The notes: generated by a model from the sequence alone, not told the origin. DNA of 64,000 bases from Streptomyces xylophagus (GCF_000716435.1 NZ_JNWO01000004.1:351193-415192); one strand, 5' to 3'; shown: positions 51,573 through 60,148, counted from the first letter of the stretch. Made by a program: numbers and translations.

Positions 51573-51917
51573 TCATCGTGTTGACGGAGAACCACTGCAC
51601 GTGTGCGTGCCGGCGAGCTGCTCTCGGACCTCGTCGCGCTCGGCCTCGATCTCGCGAATGGCGTCCTCGGCGGCCTCGATCCGCTGGTGCAGCCGCATCG
51701 CTGCTGCCTGTTGCCCGCCGGCACTGCGCCGGTGGGTGTCGGACTCGGCGACCTCGGCCTCGACGTCAGCGCGGAGCTGCGCGCAGTCCTCGGGCGCGAG
51801 CACGCCTCGGTCGGCGCGGGCGAGCAGCAGCCGGAAGCGGTCGCGACGGGCGTCGCGCTCGGCCTCGCGGGCGATCGTCCGGCCTCGGCGAGAGTCGATA
51901 CGGGTACGGGTGTTCAT
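51573..51917 (-). CDS. Small coiled-coil protein
   Basis: A 114-residue protein, Arg-rich at the N-terminus and with a coiled coil at the C-terminal half (MRLHQRIEAAEDAIREIEAE and beyond). Part of the tightly overlapping early operon (4-nt overlap with the upstream gene). Function unknown. Confidence 0.65.
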   Translation of the reverse strand: MNTRTRIDSRRGRTIAREAERDARRDRFRLLLARADRGVLAPEDCAQLRADVEAEVAESDTHRRSAGGQQAAAMRLHQRIEAAEDAIREIEAERDEVREQLAGTHTCSGSPSTR

Positions 51918-52162
51918 CGGGCGGTGTCTCCGTTCGGGCGTGCGCGGTGAGGAAGCAGGCGAGCGGCGAGGCGCCGAGCGCGCGAGGTCTCCCGCGCGCG
52001 AGGCGCGACCGGTCGCGCGGCCGGGGTGGTGTTGATCTCCCATCCCTCGGCGGTGAGGCGGTCGAGCAGCTCGGAGGCGGTGATCGTGGCGCGGTGTGGC
52101 GGCAGTTCGAGCGTGTCCGTGAGGTGCGCGGCGAGGGCGGCTCGGGCGGCGTTCGGGGTCAT
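51914..52162 (-). CDS. Small early protein
   Basis: An 82-residue protein with a helical N-terminal half (AARAALAAHLTDTLELPPHRATITASELLDRL), which may be a compact domain, and an Arg-rich tail. 4-nt overlaps on both sides show that it is translated within the operon. Function unknown. Confidence 0.62.
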   Translation of the reverse strand: MTPNAARAALAAHLTDTLELPPHRATITASELLDRLTAEGWEINTTPAARPVAPRARETSRARRLAARLLPHRARPNGDTAR

Positions 52163-52590
52163 CGGCGGAGTCCTCCGGCGGTGTGTCGGGCGCGGACTTC
52201 GCGCGGGGCGGGCGGGGTGGCCATGAGGCGGGCGAGGTAGTGCTGCTCGTCCTCGGTGTGCTCGTCGAGGACGCGCTCGCAGAACGCGGCGGTCTCCTCG
52301 GCTAGTTGGGACTCGACGCGGTCGTACCGTTCGGCCGCTTCTTGCTCGACCGCGGCTCGGCGCAGGGCCGGCCCGTCGAGGGTGTCGAGGTGGCGCCACT
52401 GGCCGCGGCGGCGGCGCTCGACGAGGACGTGCGCTCCCTGGTCGGCCCACTCGACGGCGCGGCGACGAACGCGGGCCTTGTCGGAGTTCCGGCAGATCGC
52501 CGGCGGCCCGTTGTGTGACCACGTGGCCGTTGCCCGGTACTCCTCGGTGTTCTGGGTGGTCTCGCGGGCGTGGTGGCGGCGACGGCTCAT
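52159..52590 (-). CDS. Early protein, highly charged
   Basis: A 143-residue protein with a His/Arg-rich start, a basic middle and a helical acidic C-terminal half (AAVEQEAAERYDRVESQLAE). I recognise no family. ATG 52590 overlaps the upstream stop by 4 nt. Confidence 0.62.
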   Translation of the reverse strand: MSRRRHHARETTQNTEEYRATATWSHNGPPAICRNSDKARVRRRAVEWADQGAHVLVERRRRGQWRHLDTLDGPALRRAAVEQEAAERYDRVESQLAEETAAFCERVLDEHTEDEQHYLARLMATPPAPREVRARHTAGGLRR

Positions 52591-53309
52591 GCGGCCTCGA
52601 CCTCCCGTACGGCACGGATACGGGCGGGGTGCGGCTCGGCCGAGGTGCACGGCTCGCTGGGTCCGGAGCCGCACTCCGGGCACGTGGCGTAGGTGGTCGC
52701 GTAGGCGTCCCGCCGGGCACCGTGAACGCCGGTACGCAGTTCGACGTCGCGCGAGGACTTGCACAGGCGGCGGACGGCGGCGCGGCACTGCTCATTGGGG
52801 CAGGCGACGGCGAGCTCGACGAGCGCGGCCCGGCGGCCGGGCAGCGTCTTGCGGATGGCGGCGCGGGTCTCCGGCGCGACGTACGGGCGCGGCTCGTCGT
52901 GGACGCTGCGCCCGATGCTGGCGGCGAGGGCGAGCACTGCCCGCGGCGGGGCGGCGTCGAGGGCCTGCCCGATCGTGCGCGAGGGCAGGGTGCCGTCGGC
53001 CGCGGCGGTGAGCTGGGCGCGGCGGCGCTCGGTGAACTCGACCGAGGATTCGTCGGGGTGGCCGTCGTAGACCGGGTGGGCGGTCTCGATGCGCTGCGTA
53101 CGCAGGCCGGTGCGGATCTTCCGCACATGGGCGGGGGTGATCCATGCCTCGGTGCGGCCGTAGTGGTCGGCGACGGCGTCTCGGGTGTCGTCGTCGAGCG
53201 GGATGTCGCGCAGGGCGTAGGCCCATGCGCGGGCGTCGGATTCGCCGATGGTGCGGCGGTCGAACGCGGCGCACAGGGTGAGCAGTTCGGCGGCGTCGGC
53301 CGGGGTCAT
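52587..53309 (-). CDS. Zinc-finger early protein, replication region
   Basis: A 240-residue protein. A helical N-terminal domain (about 1-110) resembles the small partner gene that follows DnaD-like replication initiators in actinophages. The C-terminus has the actinobacterial zinc-finger pattern CPECGSGPSEPC...H..R (about 209-230). Overlaps the initiator-like gene by 4 nt. It may be a helicase-loader-type protein; this is inference from position. Confidence 0.7.
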   Translation of the reverse strand: MTPADAAELLTLCAAFDRRTIGESDARAWAYALRDIPLDDDTRDAVADHYGRTEAWITPAHVRKIRTGLRTQRIETAHPVYDGHPDESSVEFTERRRAQLTAAADGTLPSRTIGQALDAAPPRAVLALAASIGRSVHDEPRPYVAPETRAAIRKTLPGRRAALVELAVACPNEQCRAAVRRLCKSSRDVELRTGVHGARRDAYATTYATCPECGSGPSEPCTSAEPHPARIRAVREVEAA

Positions 53310-54250
53310 GGGGTGGCCTCCTGTTCACGGAGTCGGGCGGCGAGGTCGAGGCCGTCGCGCACGCGCTGATCGGTGGTCGAGGGGCGCGAGCCGTGCAGGG
53401 CAACGACGTTGGGGCCGCGGCCGGCGTCCGGCGTGTGGGCGGGCATCGAGGGCAGGGAGCGCCAGCCGGCGAGGAAGTACCGGGCGCTGCGCACGCGGGA
53501 GCGGGCGGCCTGCCAGGCTCCGCCGGCGTGGTCGACGAGGACCTGTACACCGCAGCGTTCGATCAGGGCTTGCAGCAGGACCCACTCGGCGGGGGTGAGC
53601 TCCCACGAGACGACCATGCCGGCGGCGGTCATGGCGTCGACGAGCGGCCGTACGGGCTCGGCGATCCGCGGACCGTCGGGGCTGGCTTGTTGTCCTCCAC
53701 TTCCGAAGGAAGTGGAGGGGGAAGGCTTGGTGTTGGCTTGGGGGGTTGTGACAGCCTCGACGGCGTCACGCTGTGACCCGGTGCCGTGACCTGCGCTTCC
53801 CTTCGGAAACGGGGGTGCGTTTCGATCGGCATTCGGCGTCGGTCCGTGTGCGTTTCGCTCACGATCCGCGGACGATTCCTCGACGATTCGCGTCTGATTC
53901 GCACGGCTCTTGGCCTTGCGCTCCGCGGCGGCCGAACGGGCGGCCTCGACCTGCGCCCGGGTGGCGTTGCGCCCGCCCTCGAAGAAGTCGTGCACGACGT
54001 AGTCGCCCGCGGCCGGCTGCGGGCAGCGCTCACAGCCGTGCCCGCGTGCGTGCCACAACCCGACGGTCACGAGCTTTCGAGCCTGCGGGGCAGTCCCGTA
54101 CTGCTTGGCCACCATGCCCGGCACGCGGCCCTCGGTGAGGTGCTGCGCGGAGTAGGCGCCGCAACGCAGCCACAGCCCAAGAGCGGCGTTGCCGGCCGCG
54201 ACGAACTTCGGGTGCATGTGCGAGTTGTCATCGATCTTGAACCACGACAT
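53306..54250 (-). CDS. Phage replication initiator-like winged-helix protein
   Basis: A 314-residue protein starting SWFKIDDNSHMHPKF, the typical opening of actinophage primosome/DnaD-like initiators. The N-terminal about 110 residues form a winged helix; two Cys (CERC) lie near residue 75. A long low-complexity linker (about 120-200) leads to a C-terminal helical domain (LTPAEWVLLQALIERCGVQVLVDHA) resembling DnaD/DnaB-loader modules. It likely opens the phage origin. Confidence 0.78.
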   Translation of the reverse strand: MSWFKIDDNSHMHPKFVAAGNAALGLWLRCGAYSAQHLTEGRVPGMVAKQYGTAPQARKLVTVGLWHARGHGCERCPQPAAGDYVVHDFFEGGRNATRAQVEAARSAAAERKAKSRANQTRIVEESSADRERNAHGPTPNADRNAPPFPKGSAGHGTGSQRDAVEAVTTPQANTKPSPSTSFGSGGQQASPDGPRIAEPVRPLVDAMTAAGMVVSWELTPAEWVLLQALIERCGVQVLVDHAGGAWQAARSRVRSARYFLAGWRSLPSMPAHTPDAGRGPNVVALHGSRPSTTDQRVRDGLDLAARLREQEATP

Positions 54251-54317
54251 GACGTGCCGGCTCCTCTCACCTGATATCGACTGTGGTTGAGGAACCGACC
54301 CCTAACCCCTAGAAAAA

Positions 54318-54506
54318 TTAGGGGTAGTTGGGGCCGTTCCCGGGTGGTGGTGTGCCGGGTTCGGGGCGGCCGGCGAGGGCCGCGGGAGTGTGGAGGGGGC
54401 AGCGGTAGCCGGTCAGATAGCGGCGGGCGCCCGGGGTGCCGCAGTAGCGGCGCCCGCTCCCGTCCCAATGCCGGCATCGGTAAGCGATGGCCGGCCGGCG
54501 GATCAC
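54318..54506 (-). CDS. Small Cys/Arg-rich protein
   Basis: A 62-residue protein with YRCRHWDGSGRRYCGT...YRCPLH, four potential metal ligands that suggest a zinc knuckle. The GTG start overlaps the recT stop (GTGA). A small CCCCTA/TAGGGG hairpin sits at its end, before the initiator gene. Known only as a recurrent Streptomyces phage ORF. Confidence 0.62.
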   Translation of the reverse strand: MIRRPAIAYRCRHWDGSGRRYCGTPGARRYLTGYRCPLHTPAALAGRPEPGTPPPGNGPNYP

Positions 54507-55414
54507 TGCGAGGCAGCCTCGGCGGCGGCCGGCTCGGCGGCCTCGGGCCAGCCGGCGAACTCCTCGGGCACGTCCTCGACCGAGGACTGCTCGGCACCCT
54601 GCGCGGCAGGCGGCCGGACGACCTCGCCCTCGATGTAGTCGCCGGGGGTGTCGAGTCCCTCGGGCGAGGGATCGCGACGCACGGTCTCGTCGTGCGCCAC
54701 GGCCCGCGCGAGCTCGGCGGACTTCGGCAGCAGCTTGAACAACTGCCGTACGCAGGTCTTGCGGGCCATGGCGTCGTAGTCCGTCGACCACGGACCGAAG
54801 TCCTTGGCCTTGCTGCGCTTGCGGATCGCCTCGACGTCGTCGACATCCAGCACGACGAACGCGTTCCCGCCGTTCGCGAGGCGGGCTACGGCGTAGTAGT
54901 GCGAGGGCGCTCCCTTGGCGCTGCCGCTGGCCGGCTTGTGCTTGAGGACCGGGGCGAGGCCGTACTCGTAGTCGAACTGGTCGCCCTCGAACACGGTGTG
55001 CGTGTCGAGGCCGGCGGCGAGCGGGTGCTGCCAAAACAGCTTGATCATGCCCTGATAGCCGATGACGAGCTGTACCTCGTACGCCCGGACCTTCTTGTTC
55101 CAGAACGGCAGCAGGTACGCCTCGCCGGACACTCCGCCGGGTTCGAGGCCGAGGGCCGAGCAGGTCATCAGGGCGCCGGCGAACGACTCTTGAGTGCACT
55201 CGGCGAGGTGCTCGACGCGCCGCAGCTCGGTCAGCGCGATGCGGGCGATACGGTCGGCGCCCCCGACGTGGGCGGGCAGCGCGCGCTCGATCTCGGGGCG
55301 CATCTGCTGCACGAACTGCACGAGGGTGGGCTGTTGGGCGGGACGGTGGGCAGGGGCGGCGGCGGTACGGCCGGTGCGCTTGGTGGCGACGCGCTCGGCA
55401 AGGTTGGTGCTCAC
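54503..55414 (-). CDS. recT: RecT-family ssDNA-annealing recombinase
   Basis: A 303-residue protein with the RecT core (about 30-235): LALMTCSALGLEP-like 'ALMTCSALGLEPGGVSGEAY', LLPFWNKK..YEVQLVIGYQGMIKL, and YDAMARKTCVRQLFKLLPKS. An acidic Pro/Glu-rich tail follows. It anneals strands made by the neighbouring YqaJ exonuclease. The GTG at 55414 overlaps that gene's stop (GTGA). Confidence 0.93.
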   Translation of the reverse strand: MSTNLAERVATKRTGRTAAAPAHRPAQQPTLVQFVQQMRPEIERALPAHVGGADRIARIALTELRRVEHLAECTQESFAGALMTCSALGLEPGGVSGEAYLLPFWNKKVRAYEVQLVIGYQGMIKLFWQHPLAAGLDTHTVFEGDQFDYEYGLAPVLKHKPASGSAKGAPSHYYAVARLANGGNAFVVLDVDDVEAIRKRSKAKDFGPWSTDYDAMARKTCVRQLFKLLPKSAELARAVAHDETVRRDPSPEGLDTPGDYIEGEVVRPPAAQGAEQSSVEDVPEEFAGWPEAAEPAAAEAASQ

Positions 55415-56466
55415 GCTGCGGCAGGCTCCTTGGGCACAACGAGGCGTCGGGCACGGTGGGCCCGGTACTCGTCGGGGTGCTCGGCGGCGAGGCTCTTTGT
55501 ATCGAGCGCGTCGACGCGGTGCGTGTACTTCGTGGCGAGGCCGGGGTGCGCGGCGGTGAACCGCTTCGTGGCTAGTGGGCCGTTCTGTTTCCAGGTGAAC
55601 GCGACCGTGCCCTGCGTCTTGACGATCTCGGCCTCGCCGGCAATCGCCTTCAACCGGTTGTCGACGTCGCGCAGTTCGTCGGCGACGCGTTCCTCGCGTG
55701 CCTTGAGTTTGCGCCGGCGTTCCAGCAGCGGCAGGACCTCGGCCGGGTCGGTGACCGTCACGGCGTCGGCCTTGACGTCGTAGAGGTGGCCGAGCAGTTC
55801 CTCGGTCGCCTCGGAGCCGTCGACCGCGGGCGGCCGGTGGTCGAGCACGCCCTGCCAGAACTCCCCGAGCAGTGCGACGAGGTGCTCGACGAGTCCCTCG
55901 TCGCGCTCGACACGGTGAATCAGCAGCCGGTTGCCACCGAGCAGGGCGGCGACGTGCGCGTGCTGGTAGCCGGTCACGGCGAGGTACCAGTGCGTTTGCA
56001 GCGCCGGACCGTCCGGCACACCGAGCAGCCACTCGTCGAGCTGGAACGCGGACCGGGTCTTGATCTCCAACAGGCTGGACGGTGCCGATTCGCCCTCGGC
56101 GAGCACAAATCGGTCGACGTTCGCGAGCATCCAACGACGCTCGATGTGGGCGAGGGTGCCGGGGCCCTCGACGACGCGCAGGCCGGACCGCTCGGCGAAG
56201 ACGCCGGCGATCGTGGGCTCGTGCGCCAGTCCCCAGAACGCGGCCTCGTCGAGGTCCGGGTTCCGCGGGCGGTCGAGCGGCAGCTCGCCGGCCTTGTCGA
56301 GGTAGACCTCAAGCGGCGAGGTGTGCTTGTCCATCCCGAGGACGGCGGCGACTTCCGAGCCACCGATGCCGGTACGGCGGACCGTGAGCCATTGCTCCCG
56401 GTCGAGGCCGGGCGGCGCGACGACAACGCCCGTGGGCGTCACGGCGGTTGGCGGGGCGGCAGTCAC
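55411..56466 (-). CDS. YqaJ/lambda-Exo-type alkaline exonuclease
   Basis: A 351-residue protein. It begins with the YqaJ pattern WLTVRRTGIGGSEVAAVLGMDK...SPLEVYLDK and has the PD-(D/E)XK core NVDRFV and LLEIKTR (E134, K136). A C-terminal coiled coil follows (RRRKLKAREERVADELRDVDNRL, about 240-265). It resects 5' strands and pairs functionally with RecT. Confidence 0.93.
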   Translation of the reverse strand: MTAAPPTAVTPTGVVVAPPGLDREQWLTVRRTGIGGSEVAAVLGMDKHTSPLEVYLDKAGELPLDRPRNPDLDEAAFWGLAHEPTIAGVFAERSGLRVVEGPGTLAHIERRWMLANVDRFVLAEGESAPSSLLEIKTRSAFQLDEWLLGVPDGPALQTHWYLAVTGYQHAHVAALLGGNRLLIHRVERDEGLVEHLVALLGEFWQGVLDHRPPAVDGSEATEELLGHLYDVKADAVTVTDPAEVLPLLERRRKLKAREERVADELRDVDNRLKAIAGEAEIVKTQGTVAFTWKQNGPLATKRFTAAHPGLATKYTHRVDALDTKSLAAEHPDEYRAHRARRLVVPKEPAAA

Positions 56467-56741
56467 TGCTCGCCCCCGACATAACGCGCGTAGACGCGGT
56501 GTTCGACGTCTCCGTTCTTCTCGACGACCGTCCGGGCGACCGCCTCGAAGGAACCGGCCGGCTCGTACGCCGGCAGGCGCGCGCTCCGGATGGCCTGTGC
56601 GGCGGACGCTGCACGTACGGACGTGGCCGGTGTACGGACGACTCCCCACTCTTTGGGGTGCAGGCGCAGGCTGTTCGCGATCCGGGTGTGCTTGGTGTTG
56701 CGCTGCTTGGGCGGCGGACCGACGAACTCGACAGGGCTCAC
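56463..56741 (-). CDS. First gene of the early operon, small basic protein
   Basis: A 92-residue protein with basic N-terminal half (KQRNTKHTRIANSLRLHPKEW) and a C-terminal domain with ASAAQAIRSARL and YEPAGSFEAVARTV. It ends in a 4-nt overlap with the exonuclease gene. GTG 56741 has GAGGAGAG upstream. Unknown function; its place next to the operators makes it the earliest expressed gene. Confidence 0.65.
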   Translation of the reverse strand: MSPVEFVGPPPKQRNTKHTRIANSLRLHPKEWGVVRTPATSVRAASAAQAIRSARLPAYEPAGSFEAVARTVVEKNGDVEHRVYARYVGGEQ

Positions 56742-56886
56742 GTGCTTGTCTCTCCTCACGCTGTGGCTTGGCGCGCTTGGCGCGCTCCGTAGCTGTGGGG
56801 CGAGGGCGTATCGAACGGCGCCGGGGCGCCCGGAAACCTTCGATCCTGTGATTTCGCTGTGCGCGATCACTCTTCCCCCGTTGTCC

Positions 56887-57055
56887 CACATTTCGAACAG
56901 TCGGGGCCCTAGAGTGCCTGTGGCGCTTGACCCCTGCTGTTGCAGAATTCGAACACTGCAACCGTAAGAGTCTGGTGAGACGCACGTCAACGAACTTTGG
57001 CTGCCGCGATTCCGGGTGATGGCTGCTTAGATGAGAAGTGTTCGAATTCTGCAAC
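56887..57055. promoter_or_regulatory. Early/immunity control region with 19-bp operators
   Basis: GTTGCAGAATTCGAACACT at 56939-56957 and its exact reverse complement at 57037-57055 form a 19-bp inverted pair, 79 bp apart. A related site (ACTGTTCGAAATGTGG on the - strand, about 56901-56886) shares the TGTTCGAA core. The region separates the early operon (-) from the HTH gene at 57073 (+). The site at 57037 lies just before that gene and fits autoregulation. Confidence 0.65.
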
Positions 57056-57072
57056 GGAGTGGGAGTGAGAGC

Positions 57073-57507
57073 GTGTCGCTGACCGACACGGACGAGCGTT
57101 GGCCTTACGGCACCCCCTTCGGGGACCTCTTGCGCGCAGCGAAGGAAGAGACGGGACTCTCATACCGCAAGCTCGCTGAGCGTGCCGTCGACCCGGCGAC
57201 GCAGACGAGGGTCGGATACACGACCCTGCACCGGATTGCTCATGATCAGCCGATACACATGCTGCCGGGGATTGCCGGCGCCGTCTCAAGAGCCATAGGG
57301 GGTGACGAGCGCAGAGTGCGCCTTGCTGCGGCGATGCAGTACTGCGGGGCCGTGGCTGGCGATCCGCTCGGCGCGAGCGGTGACGAGGCGACCGTCGTTG
57401 TCGTCCATGCGCCGGGCATGGGGGCTCGGGACATGCCCCGGGTTGAGGCTCTGCTCAAGAAGTACGCGGCCGGCGATCTCCCGCCGGAACTAACCGATGA
57501 TGCCTAG
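57073..57507 (+). CDS. Putative prophage repressor (HTH)
   Basis: A 144-residue protein with an N-terminal XRE-like helix-turn-helix (FGDLLRAAKEETGLSYRKLAERA...GYTTLHRI, about 15-55), a helical middle and a VVVVHAPGMG stretch. No peptidase motif is seen, so induction would not be by LexA-type self-cleavage. GTG 57073 has a GGGAGTGAGAG-like RBS. Divergence from the early operon and the operators on both sides of the gap make it the best candidate for the immunity repressor. Confidence 0.72.
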   Translation: MSLTDTDERWPYGTPFGDLLRAAKEETGLSYRKLAERAVDPATQTRVGYTTLHRIAHDQPIHMLPGIAGAVSRAIGGDERRVRLAAAMQYCGAVAGDPLGASGDEATVVVVHAPGMGARDMPRVEALLKKYAAGDLPPELTDDA

Positions 57508-57651
57508 GCGTTGACAATTGTGCGGGAGGTCTGGTCACTCCGTGGAGTTCGCGCGTGACCTCGCGTGTACTGCGGAGTAGGCTGATCCGGGCTCTTGACT
57601 CGGGCATATGTTCGAGTCATGGGCCTAGTGATGCCATGAGGGGGGCACCAG

Positions 57652-57834
57652 TTGATCCGCGTAACCCGCACTCAACTCGACACAGGGGCGATTGCAGTCG
57701 TTCGTGCGACCGGCGACGAGCTGACCATCGACATGGACCGGCGCCACATCACCCCTGCGGGTGCGGCCGGTCTCGAACAGGCTTTGAACGGGCTTGCTGC
57801 CCCCCGTGCCGACGGTGACAACTCCGAGGATTAG
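57652..57834 (+). CDS. Small hypothetical protein near attR
   Basis: A 60-residue protein with a beta-rich first half (IRVTRTQLDTGAIAVVRATGDELTIDM) and a C-terminal helix (AAGLEQALNGL). TTG start with GGGGGG 7-8 nt upstream, 144 bp after the repressor gene. A perfect terminator follows. Function unknown; it is the last phage gene before attR. Confidence 0.62.
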   Translation: MIRVTRTQLDTGAIAVVRATGDELTIDMDRRHITPAGAAGLEQALNGLAAPRADGDNSED

Positions 57835-57854
57835 AGCCAAAGCTGAGCAGCGAC

Positions 57855-57886
57855 GAGGGCCGCGCGGTGGATGCCGCGCGGCCCTC
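57855..57886 (+). terminator. Terminator at the right end of the prophage
   Basis: Perfect 13-bp arms GAGGGCCGCGCGG/CCGCGCGGCCCTC with a 6-nt loop, followed by TCTGTC. The 230 bases from here to attR hold no supported gene. Confidence 0.9.
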
Positions 57887-58117
57887 TCTGTCAGTCAGCG
57901 GCCTCGCGGCCCTGACCACCCGGCACCCGGGCTGGTCTCCCTCGGTCAGCCGTAAACGGGCTGGCCGAGGGGCTGTTCGGTGTGGCCGATGTGTGGCCGG
58001 ATTGCCTTGGACCGGCTGTCAGCGCCTGTACCTCGATGGAACGCTGTACGCCTCTGACCTGTATGTATCGGCATTCCGTGACAGTTAATGAACCCCCCTG
58101 TCAGGGCTGCTCTCGGT

Positions 58118-58206
58118 CTCGTAATGCGTAGGTCTCGGGTTCGAATCCCGAAGGCGGCTCTGTGGAAGCCTCAGGACTCACTCGCCGTGACCTGGGGCTT
58201 TTGCTT
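58118..58206. repeat. attR, second copy of the att core
   Basis: Exact copy of 17908-17996. It starts with the last 42 nt of the tRNA-Thr gene (58118-58159), a non-functional remnant because the 5' half is absent. It ends with the duplicated terminator. Confidence 0.96.
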
Positions 58207-58352
58207 TTGTCCGATGCGGTGGCGGTGGGCTAGTCCTGGTCAGTGGTCGGTGTCGTGCGCGAGGCCGCCGGGTGTCGGGACGCGGTCGGTCGCGTCATCG
58301 CAGGCGACAAACCCGGCGACGTCGGCGATCATCCCCGGGATACTGGGCGCCC

Positions 58353-59099
58353 ATGGATGAGGTCGAAGTCGTTGTCGCCCATTCCGAGCGCGCGACTCTG
58401 CGCGTCGGTGACGTGTTCCTGAAGGTGGACGTCGATCAGGCGCGCGTCGACATTGAGGTCGACGCGATGTCCCTCGTGCCGGTCCCGACCCCGAAGATCT
58501 TGTGGCGCAAGCCGCCCGTGCTCGCGCTCGCCGCGCTCCCGGGGGCGACGCTCGGGCGCCTGGGCGGGCCGGCGACCGGGTCGCCGGCGGCCTGGGCCGC
58601 GGCGGGTGCCGCCATCCGGAAGCTGCACGAGGCGCCGTTGCCGCCCCGGGTCGGTGGGGCGGGGCGGAGCGTTGTCGCACTGGTGGCGGAACTCGACGAC
58701 GAGTGCGAGTTGCTCGTGGCGAACGGGCTCCTGCCCGCCGACCTGGTCACCCGCAACCGGCAGGTCGCCGAGGCCGCGTTCCGGCCGTGGACCCCGGCGT
58801 TCACGCACGGCGACCTGCAGATCGCGCACGTCTTCGTCGACGGCGACGAGGTCACGGGCATCATCGACTGGTCCGAGGCGGGCCAGGGTGATGCCCTGTA
58901 CGACCTCGCCACCTTCACGCTCGGACACGAGGAGCACCTCGACGACGTCATCGTCGGCTACGGCACCGACGTCGACCTCGACGTGATCCGCGCGTGGTGG
59001 TCGTTGCGAAGCCTGCTGATCGTTCGCTGGCTGAGCGAGCACGGCTTCGACCCGTTCGCGCCGGGCTGTGAGGTCGACGTGCTGAGATCCCGGATGTGA
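58353..59099 (+). CDS. Aminoglycoside phosphotransferase-family protein
   Basis: A 248-residue APH/choline-kinase fold protein. The catalytic loop is THGDLQIAHV and the metal-binding motif GIIDWSEAGQGDALYDL, typical of the family. The N-lobe is short (MDEVEVVVAHSERATLRVGDVFLKVD). The family covers antibiotic kinases and small-molecule kinases, so resistance cannot be claimed. It lies 147 bp right of attR in DNA that may belong to an older insertion. Confidence 0.85.
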   Translation: MDEVEVVVAHSERATLRVGDVFLKVDVDQARVDIEVDAMSLVPVPTPKILWRKPPVLALAALPGATLGRLGGPATGSPAAWAAAGAAIRKLHEAPLPPRVGGAGRSVVALVAELDDECELLVANGLLPADLVTRNRQVAEAAFRPWTPAFTHGDLQIAHVFVDGDEVTGIIDWSEAGQGDALYDLATFTLGHEEHLDDVIVGYGTDVDLDVIRAWWSLRSLLIVRWLSEHGFDPFAPGCEVDVLRSRM

Positions 59100-59443
59100 G
59101 GCTGCGCGGGCCCGACTGCCAGGGATGCGTTCCGACGCATCGAGCAGGTCATCCCCCGGGGCGCATCGCATCGCCTGCCCTTAGGCGCGGGGTGATCGGG
59201 AACAGGCGGACCTCGTCCCGGCAGATCCCGAGCGGTGTGAGCCTGGCCTGCCGCACCAACGACCTGGTCCAGCAAGAAGCCACCAGCACCAGCAAGCAGA
59301 CCTCGACACTCGACGCGGCGCACCGTCTCGCCGCCCGGACCACGCAGACCAGCGCCGCCTGCGGAGGACACCAGCGGCACCGACACCCGGGATGTCCCGG
59401 GCGTTGGCAGGCACCCTGGACTGCGGTAACACCACGAGTACGT

Positions 59444-59484
59444 CCGTGACTTGGGGCCCCTGCCTGTTAGCGGATGCGGTTGCG
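59444..59484. repeat. Degenerate copy of the attR-flanking sequence
   Basis: 59444-59484 matches 58185-58224 with one indel: CCGTGAC(C/T)TGGGGC, a divergent middle, then GATGCGGT(G/T)GCG. That part of attR is the 3' end of the att core and the first host bases. The rest of 59100-59567 holds no intact gene; a short - strand reading frame ending at 59467 may be a gene remnant. Confidence 0.4.
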
Positions 59485-59567
59485 CCGCCCCTGGTTCCAG
59501 CCGGTGATCTGGATGGTGAGGCCGCCGTCGGGGTTGGCCGTTGCGGTGACGTCGGCGCCGTGGGCGT

Positions 59568-60063
59568 CCAGGCCGTGCGCGGCCTGATCCCGCGCACCGC
59601 CAACCCGCAGAACCCTGAGGTCGTGACGGTCACCGACCCCTCCTCTGGGCTCAAGGCGCAGGCCGCCGCCAAGGGCGCCTTCACCAGCCTGCTCCTGGGG
59701 CTCGGCGCGGTGGCGCTGCTGGTCGGCGGGGTCGGCGTCGCCAACACCATGATCATCTCGGTGCTGGAACGGCGCTACGAGATCGGCCTGCGCCGCTCGT
59801 TCGGCGCCACCAAGGGCCAGATCCGCATCCAGTTCGTCATGGAATCGCTGGTGCTGTCCGGCCTCGGCGGCCTCGCGGGCATCGCCCTGGGCTCCCTCGC
59901 GACCTTCGGCTACGCCTTCCACGGCGGCCTGCCCTGGGTGGTACCGCTGTGGGCCGTCTCCGGCGGCTTCGGCGCCACGCTGCTGATCGGTACGGTCGCG
60001 GGTCTGTACCCCGCGGTGCGCGCCGCGCGGCTCTCTCCCACTCTCGCGTTGCACGCCGCGTAG
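59568..60063 (+). pseudogene. 5'-truncated MacB/FtsX-type ABC permease
   Basis: From about 59568 the frame encodes the last about 165 residues of an FtsX-type permease: LIPRTANPQNPE, then three membrane helices with LLLGLGAVALLVGGVGVANTM, SVLERRYEIGLRRSFGATKGQI and GLYPAVRAARLSPTLALHAA. The upstream 400 or more residues (extracytoplasmic MacB domain and first helix) and the partner ATPase are missing; the preceding codons look unrelated. There is no start with an RBS at the junction, so it is a remnant. Confidence 0.82.
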
Positions 60064-60148
60064 AGGGCGGGGGTTCGTCGGCGTCGGGCGGGTGGTTCAT
60101 GGAGACCTCAACTGCCCCTGCGAGGTGGGCGGGAGTGCCTTCGCCGGG

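Larger units (their letters stand above)
17908..58206. mobile_element. Temperate siphovirus-type prophage, about 40.2 kb
   Basis: Bounded by 89-bp perfect direct repeats in tRNA-Thr, with an integrase next to attL. It holds complete modules: integration/excision, cargo, lysis, tail with tape measure and frameshifted chaperone, HK97-type head, terminase, early recombination (RecT/YqaJ) and a repressor. I see no disrupted essential phage gene, so it may be inducible. The long non-contractile tail is inferred from the tape measure, tail tube, Dit and Gp37-like genes and the absence of a sheath gene. Confidence 0.95.

Noticed and set aside
51442..51600. N-terminal extension of the 50.7-kb early gene or a small extra gene
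   Set aside because: ATG 51441 has a good RBS, the extension reads as low-complexity residues, and it would overlap the coiled-coil gene.
57855..58117. Possible extra phage gene between the last terminator and attR
   Set aside because: Open frames here lack an RBS and recognisable content, and one would cross the terminator.
59467..60054. 196-codon frame on the - strand opposite the truncated permease
   Set aside because: Most of it is the shadow of the permease remnant. Only the last about 35 codons before 59467 look non-shadow, too little to name a gene.
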